64,000 nt of DNA from Bemisia tabaci (GCF_918797505.1 NC_092801.1:8618001-8682000); one strand, 5' to 3'. Positions 44,486 to 55,344 are shown, counted from the stretch's first letter. The notes: generated from the sequence alone by a model not told the origin. A program made the numbers and translations.

Positions 44486-44893
44486 AGGGGCTTGGAGGAC
44501 AAGGCGCATAGGTGCAGTTTTTGAAAAAGTTGAGATTTTAATGATTTCAAGTAAAACTAGTCTTAAGTGCATATTTTGTGAAAAATTCCCTCTCAAATTT
44601 CAATTTGTAAGCTTCAAAAAGTCAGTTTGAACTTTCTTTCCGCCATAAGGATCCGTGTAATTTTGAGACTTCAAATACATATTTCTCGATAATGATTTCA
44701 AGTAAAACTAGTCTTTGTGCATATTTTGTGAAAAATTCCCTCTCAAATTTCAATTTGTAAGCTTCAAAAAGTCAGCTTGAACTTTCTTTCCGCCATAAGG
44801 ATCCGTGTAATTTTGAGACTTCAAACGCATATTTCTCCAGGTAGCAAAAACTGCACTTGCGCGCTTTGTCCTACAAGGCCCTCATTCTTCCTC
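44486..44893. mobile_element. Family J element with internal tandem duplication
   Basis: TGAGGGGCTTGGAGGACAAG starts it. A segment of about 145 bp from ATGATTTCAAGTAAAACTAG to GCATATTTCTC occurs twice in tandem before the right end CTTTGTCCTACAAGGCCCTC. Confidence 0.82.
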
Positions 44894-44945
44894 AACGCTG
44901 ATCATCGTCGCTGTCATCATTCAGGCGATTTTAGGTAAAATCAAC

Positions 44946-45392
44946 TTAAGGTGATTCGATGGATGCCATATTTTGAGTCAGAATGGCATGCGATATATCG
45001 CATCAATCGGTTCTATTTTTTCAGCTACTCGTCATTTTTCTCCAATTTTGAGATCACAATTCTGTTTTCAGGAGACTAAAGCACTTACTTACCAATTTTA
45101 ACAATGAAATTCAACGTAACAAAGGCGTGGTTTTTTTAGAGAGAAAACATCGCATTCGATACTAATATCGAAACTGCACTCGAATGCGATATTTTCTCTC
45201 TAAAACAACCACGCCTTTATTACATTGAATTTCTTTGTTAAAATTGGTGAGTGAGTGCTCTAGTCTCCTGACAACAGTATTGAGATCTCAAAATTCGAGA
45301 AAAATGACGAGTAGCTGAAAAAATGAAACTAATCGACGCGATAAACCGCATGTCGTTCTGACACAAAATATGGCGTCCATCGAATCCCTTAA
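44946..45392. mobile_element. Family K element, copy 4
   Basis: TTAAGGTGATTCGATGGATG to CATCGAATCCCTTAA. The best-kept centre reads AATATCGAAACTGCACTCGA. Confidence 0.88.
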
Positions 45393-45451
45393 CTTCTAAT
45401 GAATCGATGACCGTCAATAATTTCAATTTTTGAAATGGGCTGCTAAAATAT

Positions 45452-45703
45452 TTGAGGGTCTTGGAGGACAAGGCGCATAAGTGCAGTTTTTGAAAAAATT
45501 GAGATATTGATGATTTCAAGTAAAACCAGGCTTACTGCATATTCTGTGAAAAATTCCCTCCCAAATTTCAATTTTTAAGCTTCAAAAAGTCAGTTCGAAC
45601 TTTCATTCCGCCATAAGGATCCATGTAATTTCGAAACTTCAAACACATATTTCTCGAGGTAGCAAAAACTGCACTTGCGTGCTTTGTCCTACAAGCCCCT
45701 CAT
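45452..45703. mobile_element. Family J element
   Basis: TGAGGGTCTTGGAGGACAAG to GCTTTGTCCTACAAGCCCCT. The K-J pair here repeats the K-J pair at 43998-44893, so the two may be one segmental duplication. Confidence 0.82.
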
Positions 45704-45714
45704 TCTTCCTCAAC

Positions 45715-45880
45715 CAGTGGCGTGGCGTGAATTGCGATATATCGATTGCTATGCCCTTTAAACCTATGGAAAAAGGATCGATAAACAGGGTGTTCGCAGC
45801 GAAGACCATAATAATCGATTCTCTACCATACGTTTAAATGGCATAACAATCGATACATCGCAATTCACGCCACGCCACTG
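45715..45880. mobile_element. Family C MITE with perfect 8-bp duplication
   Basis: CAGTGGCGTGGCGTGAATTG to CACGCCACGCCACTG. TCCTCAAC occurs at 45707-45714 and again at 45881-45888, as expected for a hAT element. Confidence 0.95.
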
Positions 45881-45888
45881 TCCTCAAC

Positions 45889-46311
45889 GCTGCTCATCGC
45901 CGCTGTCATCATTCGGGCGATTTTAGGTAGAATCAACTTAACTGCATTTGACGGTGCATAGTTTTTCCTGATGTTCTGTTTCTGTAATACTGCAGAACTA
46001 CGGAACATACTGCCTTGAAAATGTCTTATTTTTCCAAGATTCTGCAGAATAAACTATTCACTGAATTCGTTGCGACAGGATTCAGCTTCATTTTTTGTCA
46101 TTTCTCGGACGAAGAAACGTAACTCCATTCCAAGGTTGTCAAATTCATTCAAAGAATTCAATTTTTCACAAACACGAGAATACGAAATTCTTGTCCAAAG
46201 TTTTTTTCGTTTTTCATGAGATCAGCGGAAAAATCAGAAAAATGTACGATTAATACCTAACATTTTCCTTTACAAATTCAAATTTACGAGGCGAAATCTA
46301 GCAACAATGAA
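45889..46311. other. Nothing recognised
   Basis: No splice-supported frame and no assigned repeat. Confidence 0.4.
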
Positions 46312-46630
46312 ATGGACCACATTTTGCAAAAAGGAACCACTATTTCTGGCTCATTTTAGAAACAACGTATATGCCATTGGTTTCCCTGTGCAGAACGGTG
46401 GTTTTATGGAAGAGTCAGAAATAGTGGTTCTTTATTGCAAAATGTAATCCAAACGTAGTTATGTTCTTTCGTGGGAGGTAACGACGAATTGGACTGCATT
46501 TTGCAATTTGGAACTATAAATTCTGGCTCATCTGAAAAAAACACTTATGCGCATAGGGATACTAATGGCACATGCGTTTTTTTCAAACCGGGCCAGAATT
46601 TATAGTTCCAAATTGCAAAATGCAGTCCAA
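46312..46630. mobile_element. Two family B MITEs
   Basis: 46312-46452 is a diverged copy with both flanks in the AACAACGTATATGCC orientation. 46489-46630 is a nearly perfect palindrome starting TTGGACTGCATTTTGCAATT. Confidence 0.85.
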
Positions 46631-46906
46631 TTGAGGGAGGAAAGTAGATTAAAAAGCCTCCCAATGAGTGGCCCCGTTTCTTCGCTCCTCTGACGAAAGG
46701 GCGAATCTCAATTTCCTCGTGAGCCCTGGGTCACATTCAAATCCATGCTTTCTGCGGTTCATGTAAAAAGTGAGATACGTCCTTATGTCAGAGGAGCGAC
46801 CTTTTTTGAAACCCGGGGATTTCATTCGTACGTGACTGAAATGAAACCTTATGATGAGACAAGCCTCCGGTAAAAATTTTAGCTTGAGGATACGTTTGGT
46901 TTTGGA

Positions 46907-47071
46907 CAGTGGCGTGGCCTGAATTGCGATGTATCGATTCTCATGCCATTTAAAGCTATGGTAAAGAATCGATTATTAAGGTGTTCGCTGCGAACACCCT
47001 GTCTATCGATCCTTTTTCATAGGTTTAAATGGCATGACAATCGATATATCGCAATTCACGCCACGCTATTG
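46907..47071. mobile_element. Family C MITE with perfect 8-bp duplication
   Basis: The element is flanked by GTTTTGGA at 46899-46906 and 47072-47079. It sits at the left margin of the foldback below. Confidence 0.94.
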
Positions 47072-47079
47072 GTTTTGGA

Positions 47080-47996
47080 GCTACAGCGTTGCAAAGTTTG
47101 CATGTTTGAGTCTTAAAAATTTTCATATTTTTGAAGAATTTCTTCCAAAAGCCAATTTCAAAGTAATGTAAGTAACAAGTAAGGTAAGTTTTAAGTAAAC
47201 ATGACGCGTAACTGAAAAATTATAAGAAAATCAGTAGTAAAAGTTTCAAATTGTGGATGAGCCGTTAATAGCAGTACAACGTTGCAAAAATTACATTCTT
47301 GCTCTTTAAAAATACCCATTTTTTATAGTTTTGTATATTGTAGCAATATTTGAGACAAAAAATATACAATAGAGATACTCGGAGACTCATAGTAAAATTT
47401 ATATCAGTACACGATAATTTTAGGCAATGCAGCGTTGCAAAGTTTAGACGTATAGCATAGATTTAATCAGTATACGATAATTTTGGGCAATACAGCGTTG
47501 CAAAGTTTACATCTTTCATCTATGAAAATGTCTACTTTTTCTTGTTACTGTATTGGAGACAAGATACAATATGAGTTAATGGTTAATAGTGTGAAGCGAA
47601 ATGTGGAGGCTTTATGTTGATCCTGGGTGACAATTGCATTAAAATAACATCGTTGCAAATTTTATCTGCTTTTCTTTTAACATTCAATTGTATAAAATTA
47701 GTTAAAAGTAAGGATACTTCCAATAGTTATTTTACTTTAAAATGTAATTCCAGAGGATTTTTGGAATACGATGGATGATTCAGCATCAGCGTTGCTTTCA
47801 AGATCTGAAATATTCTGCCTAGACTTAGTTGCAAATTCAACCTTTTTTAGGTGTAATGAAGAACCTAACATAGAATATGGAGGCGTTTGGGTTTTTTTAA
47901 GTAGAAATAAATCTTGATATAGACGATACATTCATTATGCCTTAAAAAAACTGAGTATGTTGAACGTAAGAATGGAAGATTTTGAAAATATTAAAG

Positions 47997-48041
<45 letters not shown>

Positions 48042-49200
48042 CAAAGTAAATTGAATGAACGAAAAATAATAAATACACCAACAAAACAATAAAATATAAT
48101 TTAAAACCTAAATAGAATATTTAAATCACTGTTGCGTTAATGTATAAAAAACCCAGACGCCTCCTTAAGAGAGAATTTTAAAATTATTTAAAAATGACTT
48201 TTGGAGGGTGAAAGTTTAAAATTCTCATCATGCTGAGGCGTTTTCTATAGATTTGAAGGCAAGACAGGACTGATACTGAAGCATCACATGAATAAAATAT
48301 TTTGAAGGAAGAAGATAAAAAAACTATAAAAAATACAAAAATAAAAAAAAATGAAAAATAATGTACGGTAGAAAGTCATATAAAAATGAAAGAAAAAAAA
48401 TGTCAATGTAAATAAAAAAATAAGCAAAATCAAATAACTACTGGAAGCATCTTTATTTTAAAATCGTTTATTATTTATTGCTTGGAGAGAATTGTGAATA
48501 AACTTGGCGGAAGTATTATTGCAAAAACCAATTGTCACTTGGAACAGACATCAGACCTTGATATTTTGGATTGATATGAGGGATGAACCCAATGATTTTA
48601 TCTTAAACTGGGAAAAAAAATTTAAAAAAAAATCATGTTTCGTTGAGTTCAAAATTGTAAGCTTGGCAACGCTGTATCACTACAAATCAATCTTACATCT
48701 GCAGATAACGTTAATGGTTTATTTCATAAAAAAAAAAAAAAAAAACAAACAAACAAGCAAACACTGAACTTAAAAATAAAAACATTTTTAAAGCTTATAT
48801 ACATAAACTTTGCAACGCTGTATCGTTAAATCTATACTTACAATCGCGGTAAAATTTTTACACAAGACTAATCTTATCATAGAATTTCAGCTAAACTACA
48901 TTATCATACCTTTAGGTGGTCAATAAGTTCGTTTTTTAATTAAAAAACGGAACAAAATGGGCATTTTTATAGGTCTGTGATATCATGTTTGCAACGTTGT
49001 ATCAACAGAATTAACAGCATAAACGTAGAAAAATTACTTATTATTGACGTATTTTTTTAGAAAAATGTACACCGACTGTTGATAAAATGTCTTAAAATAT
49101 CATGAAACATCCAATGACAGTTGTTTACAGAAAGTAAGATACTTGATAATACGATAATCTTTAAAGCTTAAATATGGAAACTTGTCAACGCTGTATTTCT
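47080..49200. mobile_element. Foldback-like element of about 2.1 kb with a recurring GTTGCAA motif
   Basis: The left half carries TACAGCGTTGCAAAGTTT-like words at 47092, 47275, 47429, 47491 and 47649. The right half carries the reverse-complement form at 48664, 48805, 48988 and 49178. Other paired segments are GGAGGCGTTTGGGTTTTTTT (47880) with AAAAAACCCAGACGCCTCC (48147), ACTTCCAATAGTTATTTTAC (47710) with AATAACTACTGGAAGCATC (48433), and GGGTGACAATTGC (47625) with CCAATTGTCACTTGG (48527). The midpoint is near 48020 in an A-run. Both arms are AT-rich and imperfect. No protein-coding frame of note was found. Confidence 0.75.
48002..48039. repeat. Poly-A run at the foldback centre
   Basis: An unbroken A-run of nearly 40 bases. 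The flanks continue A-rich to about 48480. Confidence 0.95.
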
Positions 49201-50616
49201 AAAACCTGACGTATCCTGAAGCTAAGATTTTAACTGGAGACATGGGTCATCATTGAGCAAAGTAACAATATGTAACAATTTTGGATGATTATTCATGAAT
49301 TTCCAGAGTGCCTCGTGTCTTTGGAAGAATTTTTGACGAGCCGGATCTGTGTAAAAAGAGCTTCTCCTCCGGGAGAAAATTGTTCTTAACTTTTTGCGGA
49401 CACATGAACAACATTTTTCTACAACCTAGGAATTTTTGTCTTCAAGCTTCACGACAGTTTTTGATATTTAGGATCAAATTTCCTGAGTAAAGGAATTTTG
49501 TCCCCAAAAAGATAGGTCTCCTCTTACAGATCTGGTCACTACTAAAAGGGGCCCGGCATATTGTTATGAAAGGTAGCTTCCACATGAATAATAAGTTTTC
49601 CTCCGCTCCAATAGCCTCCAGACTCATTTGGACCACATTTTGCAATTAGGAACTATAATTTCTGACTCAGTTTAGAAATGACTTATGAGCCATTAGTTTC
49701 CCGACGCACAAAAGTGTTTTTAAGAATGAGCCAGAAATTTTAGTTCCTAATTGCAAAATGTAGTCCATTTAACCCTCGTCTGTCACATATAAGTAGAACT
49801 GACCAGGCGTTTAAATGTAAAACTTGTCTCCCGTACGAAGGAATGTAACTCCATTCCAAGGTCACCAAATTGACTCAAACAATTAATTTATTTTACAAAG
49901 TTATGCCTGTGCAATTTTCAGTCACAACTTGGTAAAACAAAATAATGAAAATGTGCCTGTGTAATTTTTATTTTAATTTTGCATGAAATCTCGGGGAAAA
50001 TTATCAATGAAATTTCCAGTTAGGAAAGTTCAAGATCCTCCTACTTAATATGCAATTTCCGAGGGGACATTTGGCAACATTAAAATGAAGTTACGTTCTT
50101 TCATGCGGGAAACGATGAGCTCTCTTAAGTTTAGTTTTACTGTGCCGAGGCAAGTGAACCACCAAAACTTTCATTATTGCAATACTAGAGGTTGTTTTGC
50201 AAAACGAAAAAAATTCCGCCTGAGGTTACTGTTTTACGATTAATATTTATAATCTGTCTTGGTGAATTTTGCTCTTTCAATGACAATTTGTATTGAAAGT
50301 GTTGATTTACAACATTATGGTAGTAGTTTTTGTGTAATTTTTGGTTTGTTGGGTAGCCAGTGCTATGGGTTAAAATAAACTGTTAACTCACGTTAACTTG
50401 AAATTCAGGAATTTAATAGTCGGAGGTTTTCGGCCTTAGCCGTCGTCAGGACTTAGCAAAAAACACAGTTTGAGACAATAAATGATTAATTTTGATTAAT
50501 ATCAGTTCATACGTATGATGAACGAGTGTGTTTCGGTGTGGTTGTGTTTCACTGAGTTTCTTATTGATTCAACGTTATTTCTACCGGAATAAATGATGAA
50601 AAATGGACGGCTCGTG
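49201..50616. other. Unassigned sequence with one family B MITE
   Basis: Family B is at 49628-49768 (TTGGACCACATTTTGCAATT to AATTGCAAAATGTAGTCCA). The frames at 49308 and 49442 are not supported. 49769-50616 is AT-rich with nothing recognised. Confidence 0.5.
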
Positions 50617-50781
50617 CAGTGGCGTGGCGTGCTTTGCGGCATATCGATTTATCGGCCATTTAAACCTATGGAAAAGGATCGATAAACAGGGTGTTCGTAG
50701 CGAACAACTTAATAATCGATTTTTTACCATGGATTTAAATGGCATAACAATCGATATATCGCAATTCACGCCACGCCACTG
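50617..50781. mobile_element. Family C MITE
   Basis: CAGTGGCGTGGCGTGCTTTG to CACGCCACGCCACTG. The flanks do not show a clear 8-bp duplication. Confidence 0.9.
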
Positions 50782-50845
50782 GGATCGCGAGTTCTTCTGT
50801 CCTCAGGACTTTTGTCTAGGAGTGAGATTCTTGATTATAAATAAG

Positions 50846-50998
50846 ATGTTCAACATTTTTCTATTGCTCACCATTTTGAGACTTTTCCTAACTTCGAATG
50901 AAGTGACCGAATCACTTCCTTCGTCAATTTTCTGTCTCGGTGACGGGGTATGCGTTTGTCTTCTGAAGCACTGTCAGAAGTCTATTACTGGCTACTAG
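50846..50998 (+). CDS. Candidate small secreted peptide or first exon of a clip-domain-like protein
   Basis: ATG at 50846 opens 50 codons to a TAG. The first 16-19 residues, MFNIFLLLTILRLFLTSNE, look like a signal peptide. The mature part has four cysteines (30, 36, 38, 43) in the string FCLGDGVCVCLLKHC. Clip domains of arthropod serine proteases begin with a similar C-x5-C-V-x-L-x-x-C pattern, so this may be the first coding exon of such a gene. No good donor was found at the end. A GTATGC at about 50949 is possible but would cut the motif. It is not covered by any repeat family seen here. It could also be chance. Confidence 0.3.
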   Translation: MFNIFLLLTILRLFLTSNEVTESLPSSIFCLGDGVCVCLLKHCQKSITGY

Positions 50999-51079
50999 AT
51001 TCCCTGGGGATCAAATAGACTATATTCTACGATAAGAAAACTACTATTTACGGCTCATTCGTGAAAGTACCTCTTCGTA

Positions 51080-51515
51080 TAGGGTAAAATCAAAGTTTGA
51101 GGAGAGGGAGAAGAATAGAAAGAGGAGGAAGAAGAAGATAAGAGAAAGAACAGGGAGAAAAGAGAGAAGAGAGGAGAGAAAAGAAGAGACATGGGAAAAG
51201 AAGAGGAGAAGAATAGAGAGAACATAAAAGAGAATAAAACAGTGAAAGCACACAGTGAAACAGTGAGAGGGAAAGCGAGAAGGAAATTGAGAAGGAAAGC
51301 GCGAGAAGGAAATTGATAAGGAAAGCGAGAAGGAAATTGAGAAGGAAATTGAGAAGGAAAGCGAGAAGGAAAGCGAGAAGGAAAGCGAGAAGAAAAGTGA
51401 GAAGAAAATCGAGAGGAAAAGCGAGAGGAAACGTGAGAAGGAAAGTGAGAAGAAAAGCGAGAAGAAAATCGAGAGGAAAAGCGAGAGGAAACGTGAGAAG
51501 AGAGAGAAAAGGGTC
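51080..51515 (+). repeat. Purine-rich minisatellite
   Basis: GAGAAGGAAAGC-type units of 12 bases are repeated, with AGGAAATTGAGA variants. The plus strand is almost free of pyrimidines. It creates Arg/Lys-rich and, on the minus strand, Ser/Phe/Leu-rich frames of about 200 codons that are low-complexity artefacts. Confidence 0.88.
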
Positions 51516-52500
51516 TGGTGCCGGAGCCTCCTCGTGGTGGACCTGGGGCGGGTCTCTGACCCGTGCCAAACGCCGGCAAACTGTTGTGATTCTGCACCCT
51601 CCCTCGCCTCTGGTTGTTAGCCCATATCTCTTCACACATCGTAACGAGCAATTTAGGATCAAGCGCATCCTTGGTACGTTATTACCTTGGTTGTTAGCCC
51701 ATATCCCTAATACGCTCGGGCATGGATCAACCACTTCCTCGGTGCCCTGCTTCGCGCGCAGCAGGGCTGTTTACACCTTGGATGTTAGGCCATATCCATT
51801 GCAGCCTTGGATCAAGCGGAACCTTGGTACGTTATTACCTTGGTTGTTAGCCCATATCCCTGGCTTACGGAAGAGATCAAGCGGAACCTTAGGAACATGA
51901 GGGGAACGATGATCTTCAGAGGACCACTGATAGTAGTTAGGCCATATCCTTGAACCGCGAGGTGCAAGGATCAACCGGTACACAGTGGTCTGAAAATCCC
52001 GATCTGTGACCGACTTTGCGCGATTCGCCAGTGACCAATTGCAGGGGTGACCGATCGAAGCCTGGCGATCCTGTTCTGGTCAACCTCCGGTATCTGCCGA
52101 TGCTTGCGCATTAAGTCTAAAGCCGTCATCCCCCCCGGGACACTTTAGACCAGGCAAAGTCGGAACCGGAGGGTCGGACGCCTCTCAAACGGGCTGGTGG
52201 TTGGGGCGATGTTGCAGATTGAAGTAGGTTTTGATGCAGGACGAGCCGAATACTTCACGAGAGTCCCGGGGTCTCGTGGCTCAGGGTATTCTGTTCTCCT
52301 GGGCCGAACAAGCCGGACAAAGTTTCAGCAATCTCTATCTCTGTAGAGAGTATCCAGCTACGAGTTTGTCGTCTCACTGCTGGATCGCACGGTGGTAGAG
52401 GAGTTCCCTGCATTCGGTCAATGGCGAATTGTTCACTGTTGTGAGTGAGGGTGCGCCCAGAACGCCAACCCAACTCTTCATGGCATGAGATCTTTAATAA
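51516..52500. other. GC-balanced block with tandem words, possible retroelement untranslated region
   Basis: Composition changes abruptly from the flanks. TTGGTTGTTAGCCCATATCC-like words occur five times (about 51611, 51689, 51780, 51841, 51932), alternating with GGATCAAGCGGAACC and TTGGTACGTTATTACC. 52000-52500 is single-copy here and non-coding in all frames of useful length. I do not recognise it. A non-LTR element leader or an rDNA-spacer-like sequence are possibilities only. Confidence 0.5.
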
Positions 52501-52711
52501 TTATTAAATTTTAAAAAAATTTTAAAATAAGGTTATCCTTATTAAATCTCACTAACAACAAAGGCATGAGCCCCATGCCTTTGTCTTTTAAATTTCTTCT
52601 CCATTTTTCAAAATTTCTTCTCCATTTTTTCAAAATTTCTTCAAAATTTTGAATTTCAAATTAACGTATGCCATGGGAGTTGTAAGTTGGACGGTGGAAG
52701 CGTGCCGTCTG

Positions 52712-52785
52712 ATGTCGGTTCCTCCTCGTGGTGGACGGTGGAAACGAGGGTTTTACCCTCGGCTAAACGCCGACAAAATTGGTGG
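52712..52785 (+). repeat. Hairpin-bearing motif related to 51520-51583
   Basis: Both sites have CCTCCTCGTGGTGGAC, then a stem-loop, then AAACGCCG(A/G)CAAA. Here the stem is CGAGGG-TTTTA-CCCTCG. At 51550 it is CGGGT-CTCTG-ACCCG. The stem sequences differ but pairing is kept. Confidence 0.65.
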
Positions 52786-53467
52786 TAGTTTTGGTAGTAA
52801 TACACAGGGGTCGATACTTCAGTCTATTTGATGTTTGATGACCCCTGGTAGCACCTTCTTCAGATGAATACATCTTTGTCTTATAGTTTTTGACCATTCT
52901 CACGATTTCTATAACTTATTCATTCATCTCATTGATTTCTATAATATATTTCAGGAGACAAATAATTATATGCCTAGAAAAAACACAGATGATTAACAAA
53001 TAAAATATCAGAACACATGAATTAGAGCATCTTAGCTTTTTAATCAATACGATTTTGATTTTGGGGCTAAATGCTCCTTTCTCAAATATAAATTTAGAAG
53101 TTTTGTAGTGACGAGCGTCCAAAGATTTGCCATTGATTTTGCGTAGAAATAATTTATCAATTGATCGAGATTTAATCTGCTGGAGAAGAGGAGGAAGAGA
53201 AAGATAGAGAGGGAGAGAAAAAAGGAGAGAGAGGAGAAAAATGAGGAGAAAGGTAGGAATCACTGAAACCTGAAATTAGGATCAATCACGCTGAGGGTAA
53301 CATTGTTACGGAGGGACATTTGAGGGAGTATACTTTCTTTCGATTCATTTCATCAGAAATATTTCGCATATTGGAAGCCGGTTTTTATCTCTTTCTTTCC
53401 TTTAAAATTTCCCCCAAAGAAGCTTTTCAAAATTGAAAACTTAAATAAATATACAATGCAGGCACCA
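52786..53467. other. Unassigned, with a purine-rich patch
   Basis: 53180-53260 is GA-rich low complexity. The minus-strand frame at 52916-53263 is its shadow. Confidence 0.5.
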
Positions 53468-53707
53468 CTGGAGGACAAGGCGCAAAGTGCAGTTTTTGAT
53501 AAAATCGAGACATCAATTATTTCAAGTAAAATCAGTCTTACTGCAGATTCTGAGAAAAATTTGCTCCCAAATTCCAATTTTTAAGCATCAAAAAGTTAGT
53601 TTGAACTCTCTTTCCGCCATGAGGATCCATGTAATTTCGAATCTTTAAACACGTATTTCTCGAAATAGCAAAAACATGCACTCTCTCGCCTTTCTCTCCA
53701 AGTCCCT
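53468..53707. mobile_element. Family J element
   Basis: GGAGGACAAGGCGCAAAGTG to CTTTCTCTCCAAGTCCCTCA. Confidence 0.8.
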
Positions 53708-53835
53708 CACTTATTGTTTTGGCAGGCTCCTTGGAATTTTAAATAATTTAATACATTTTAATACCACTTGAGATATCACGATGACTTTAAGCAATGAACT
53801 ATAATATTGGTACGCAAGAATGCAGGATCTACACA

Positions 53836-54550
53836 GAAAGAGGGCTCGCGGAAATGAGGGCAAAGCTGAACTTTTCCCGTGACTCAAATTACTGACATTT
53901 ATGAATGTAAGTATTATGTTCGCATAGTTGAATGCGGAAATCAAACGCGTGACTATTTGAACTCCGGAGTGGGTATGTGGTATCACGCGAAAATGAAGGC
54001 AAATCTTGACTTTTCCCCTGTCTGAAAGTACTTACGATTATGAATGTAGGTATTATGCTTGCATCGTTACATGAGGATCAAGCATACAACTATTCAAACT
54101 CCGGAGTGGGTATGTGGTATCACGCAAAAATGAAGGCAAATCTTGGCTTTTCCCGTGTTTCAAGTCGCTTTTGATTACGAATGTAGGTATTACGCTCTCA
54201 TCGTTAAATGAGGAAATCAAGCGCGCAACTATTCGAACTCCGGAGTGGGTATGTGGTATCACGCGAACATGAAGGCAAATCTTGGCTTTTCCCCTGTCTG
54301 AAAGCACTTACGTTTATGAATGCAGGTATTATGCTTGCATCGTTAAATGAGGATCAAGCATACAACTATTCAAATTCCGGAGTGGGTATGTGGTATCACG
54401 CGAAAATGAAGGCAAATCTTGGCTTTTCCCGTGTTTCAAGTCGCTTACGTTTATGAATGTAGGTATTATGCTCGCATCATTAAATGAGGAAATCAATCGC
54501 GCAACTATTCGAACTCCGGATTCAGTAGATGCTATCACGCGATACTGAAG
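53836..54550 (+). repeat. Tandem satellite, unit about 138 bp, alternating dimer
   Basis: CTCCGGAGTGGGTATGTGG-type landmarks begin near 53961, 54098, 54237, 54374 and 54513, giving spacings of 137, 139, 137 and 139. Alternate units carry GCATACAACTATTCAAA or GCGCAACTATTCGAAC. A diverged first unit starts near 53836. Short frames on both strands follow the repeat. Confidence 0.9.
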
Positions 54551-54800
54551 GAATGCTTTATTGTTAGCTTTTTGAATCTCCAGTTCTTAGCAAAACTTCG
54601 CATTCAATCTCGCGATGCGCTAATGATGATGCGCAAAAACCGCGAATTTTTAAATTTTTCGGAACCTCGAGTGTTACGGACTTATTCGTGATTTAGGAAC
54701 AGATCATTAAAAAATAACGGAATTTTTCGGGACATTCGGCACCTGTAGAAGCAGGTGATAACTAGATGATACCGGCGGAAAGAGATGTTGTTTTCGATTG

Positions 54801-55063
54801 CACTGGAAAAAAAACACATTGGATCTGGAGTCTAGACTCTTAAAAACATCGACAAGAAAAAATACTCTTGATTCAATCAGATTTAAGCTTAAATCAAGAA
54901 CCAAGCCTCTTAATTTGAGCGGATTTCCTTATGATTTAAGCTTAATAATTTGAGCGGATTTCCTTATGATTTAAGCTTAAATCTGATTGAATCAAGAATA
55001 TTTTTTCTTGTCAATGTTTTCAAGAGTCTAGACTCTAGATCTAATGTGTTTTTTTTTACAGTG
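54801..55063. mobile_element. Family D MITE with internal duplication
   Basis: CACTGGAAAAAAAACACATT to GTGTTTTTTTTTACAGTG. A central piece AATTTGAGCGGATTTCCTTA of about 33 bp occurs twice in tandem (about 54912-54980). Confidence 0.9.
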
Positions 55064-55344
55064 TGTCGCATTGAATTGATGAATCATCTTGTCATTGTAC
55101 CACAGCAATCTCAGGGATTTGGGTCATTGACGATCTGATGTCAGTGAAATATGATTATGATACCACTATTTTAACTCTCAGGAATCGCAAGTTGCCTAAC
55201 CTCTGAAATGAAGGCAGTTGGTCACCGTAAATTATTTCTAAGCAATTACTTGGATATCGGCGGATTTTCAATGTCACAACGGTATCCTTAGCCGCAGTAT
55301 GTCTCATTGAAGGTCGTCGCGATTTCGTCGCCCCTCTGACATAA

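Noticed and set aside
49308..49645. Short frames on both strands with an AG acceptor-like start
   Set aside because: No donor in frame, and opposite-strand frames are equally open. It looks like AT-rich chance.
50426..50450. Minus-strand CCTGACGACGGC-TAAG-GCCGAAAAC, resembling a hammerhead ribozyme core
   Set aside because: CTGANGA and GAAA-like boxes are present, but the first stem II pair is C-C and no stems I and III with a cleavage site could be drawn.
51055..51900. Frames of about 195-215 codons rich in Arg/Lys (plus) or Ser/Phe/Leu (minus)
   Set aside because: They are direct translations of a purine minisatellite and have no folded-domain features.
53836..54550. CRISPR-like regular repeats
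   Set aside because: The units are contiguous and about 138 bp, with no short repeat and unique spacer pattern. The host is a eukaryote.
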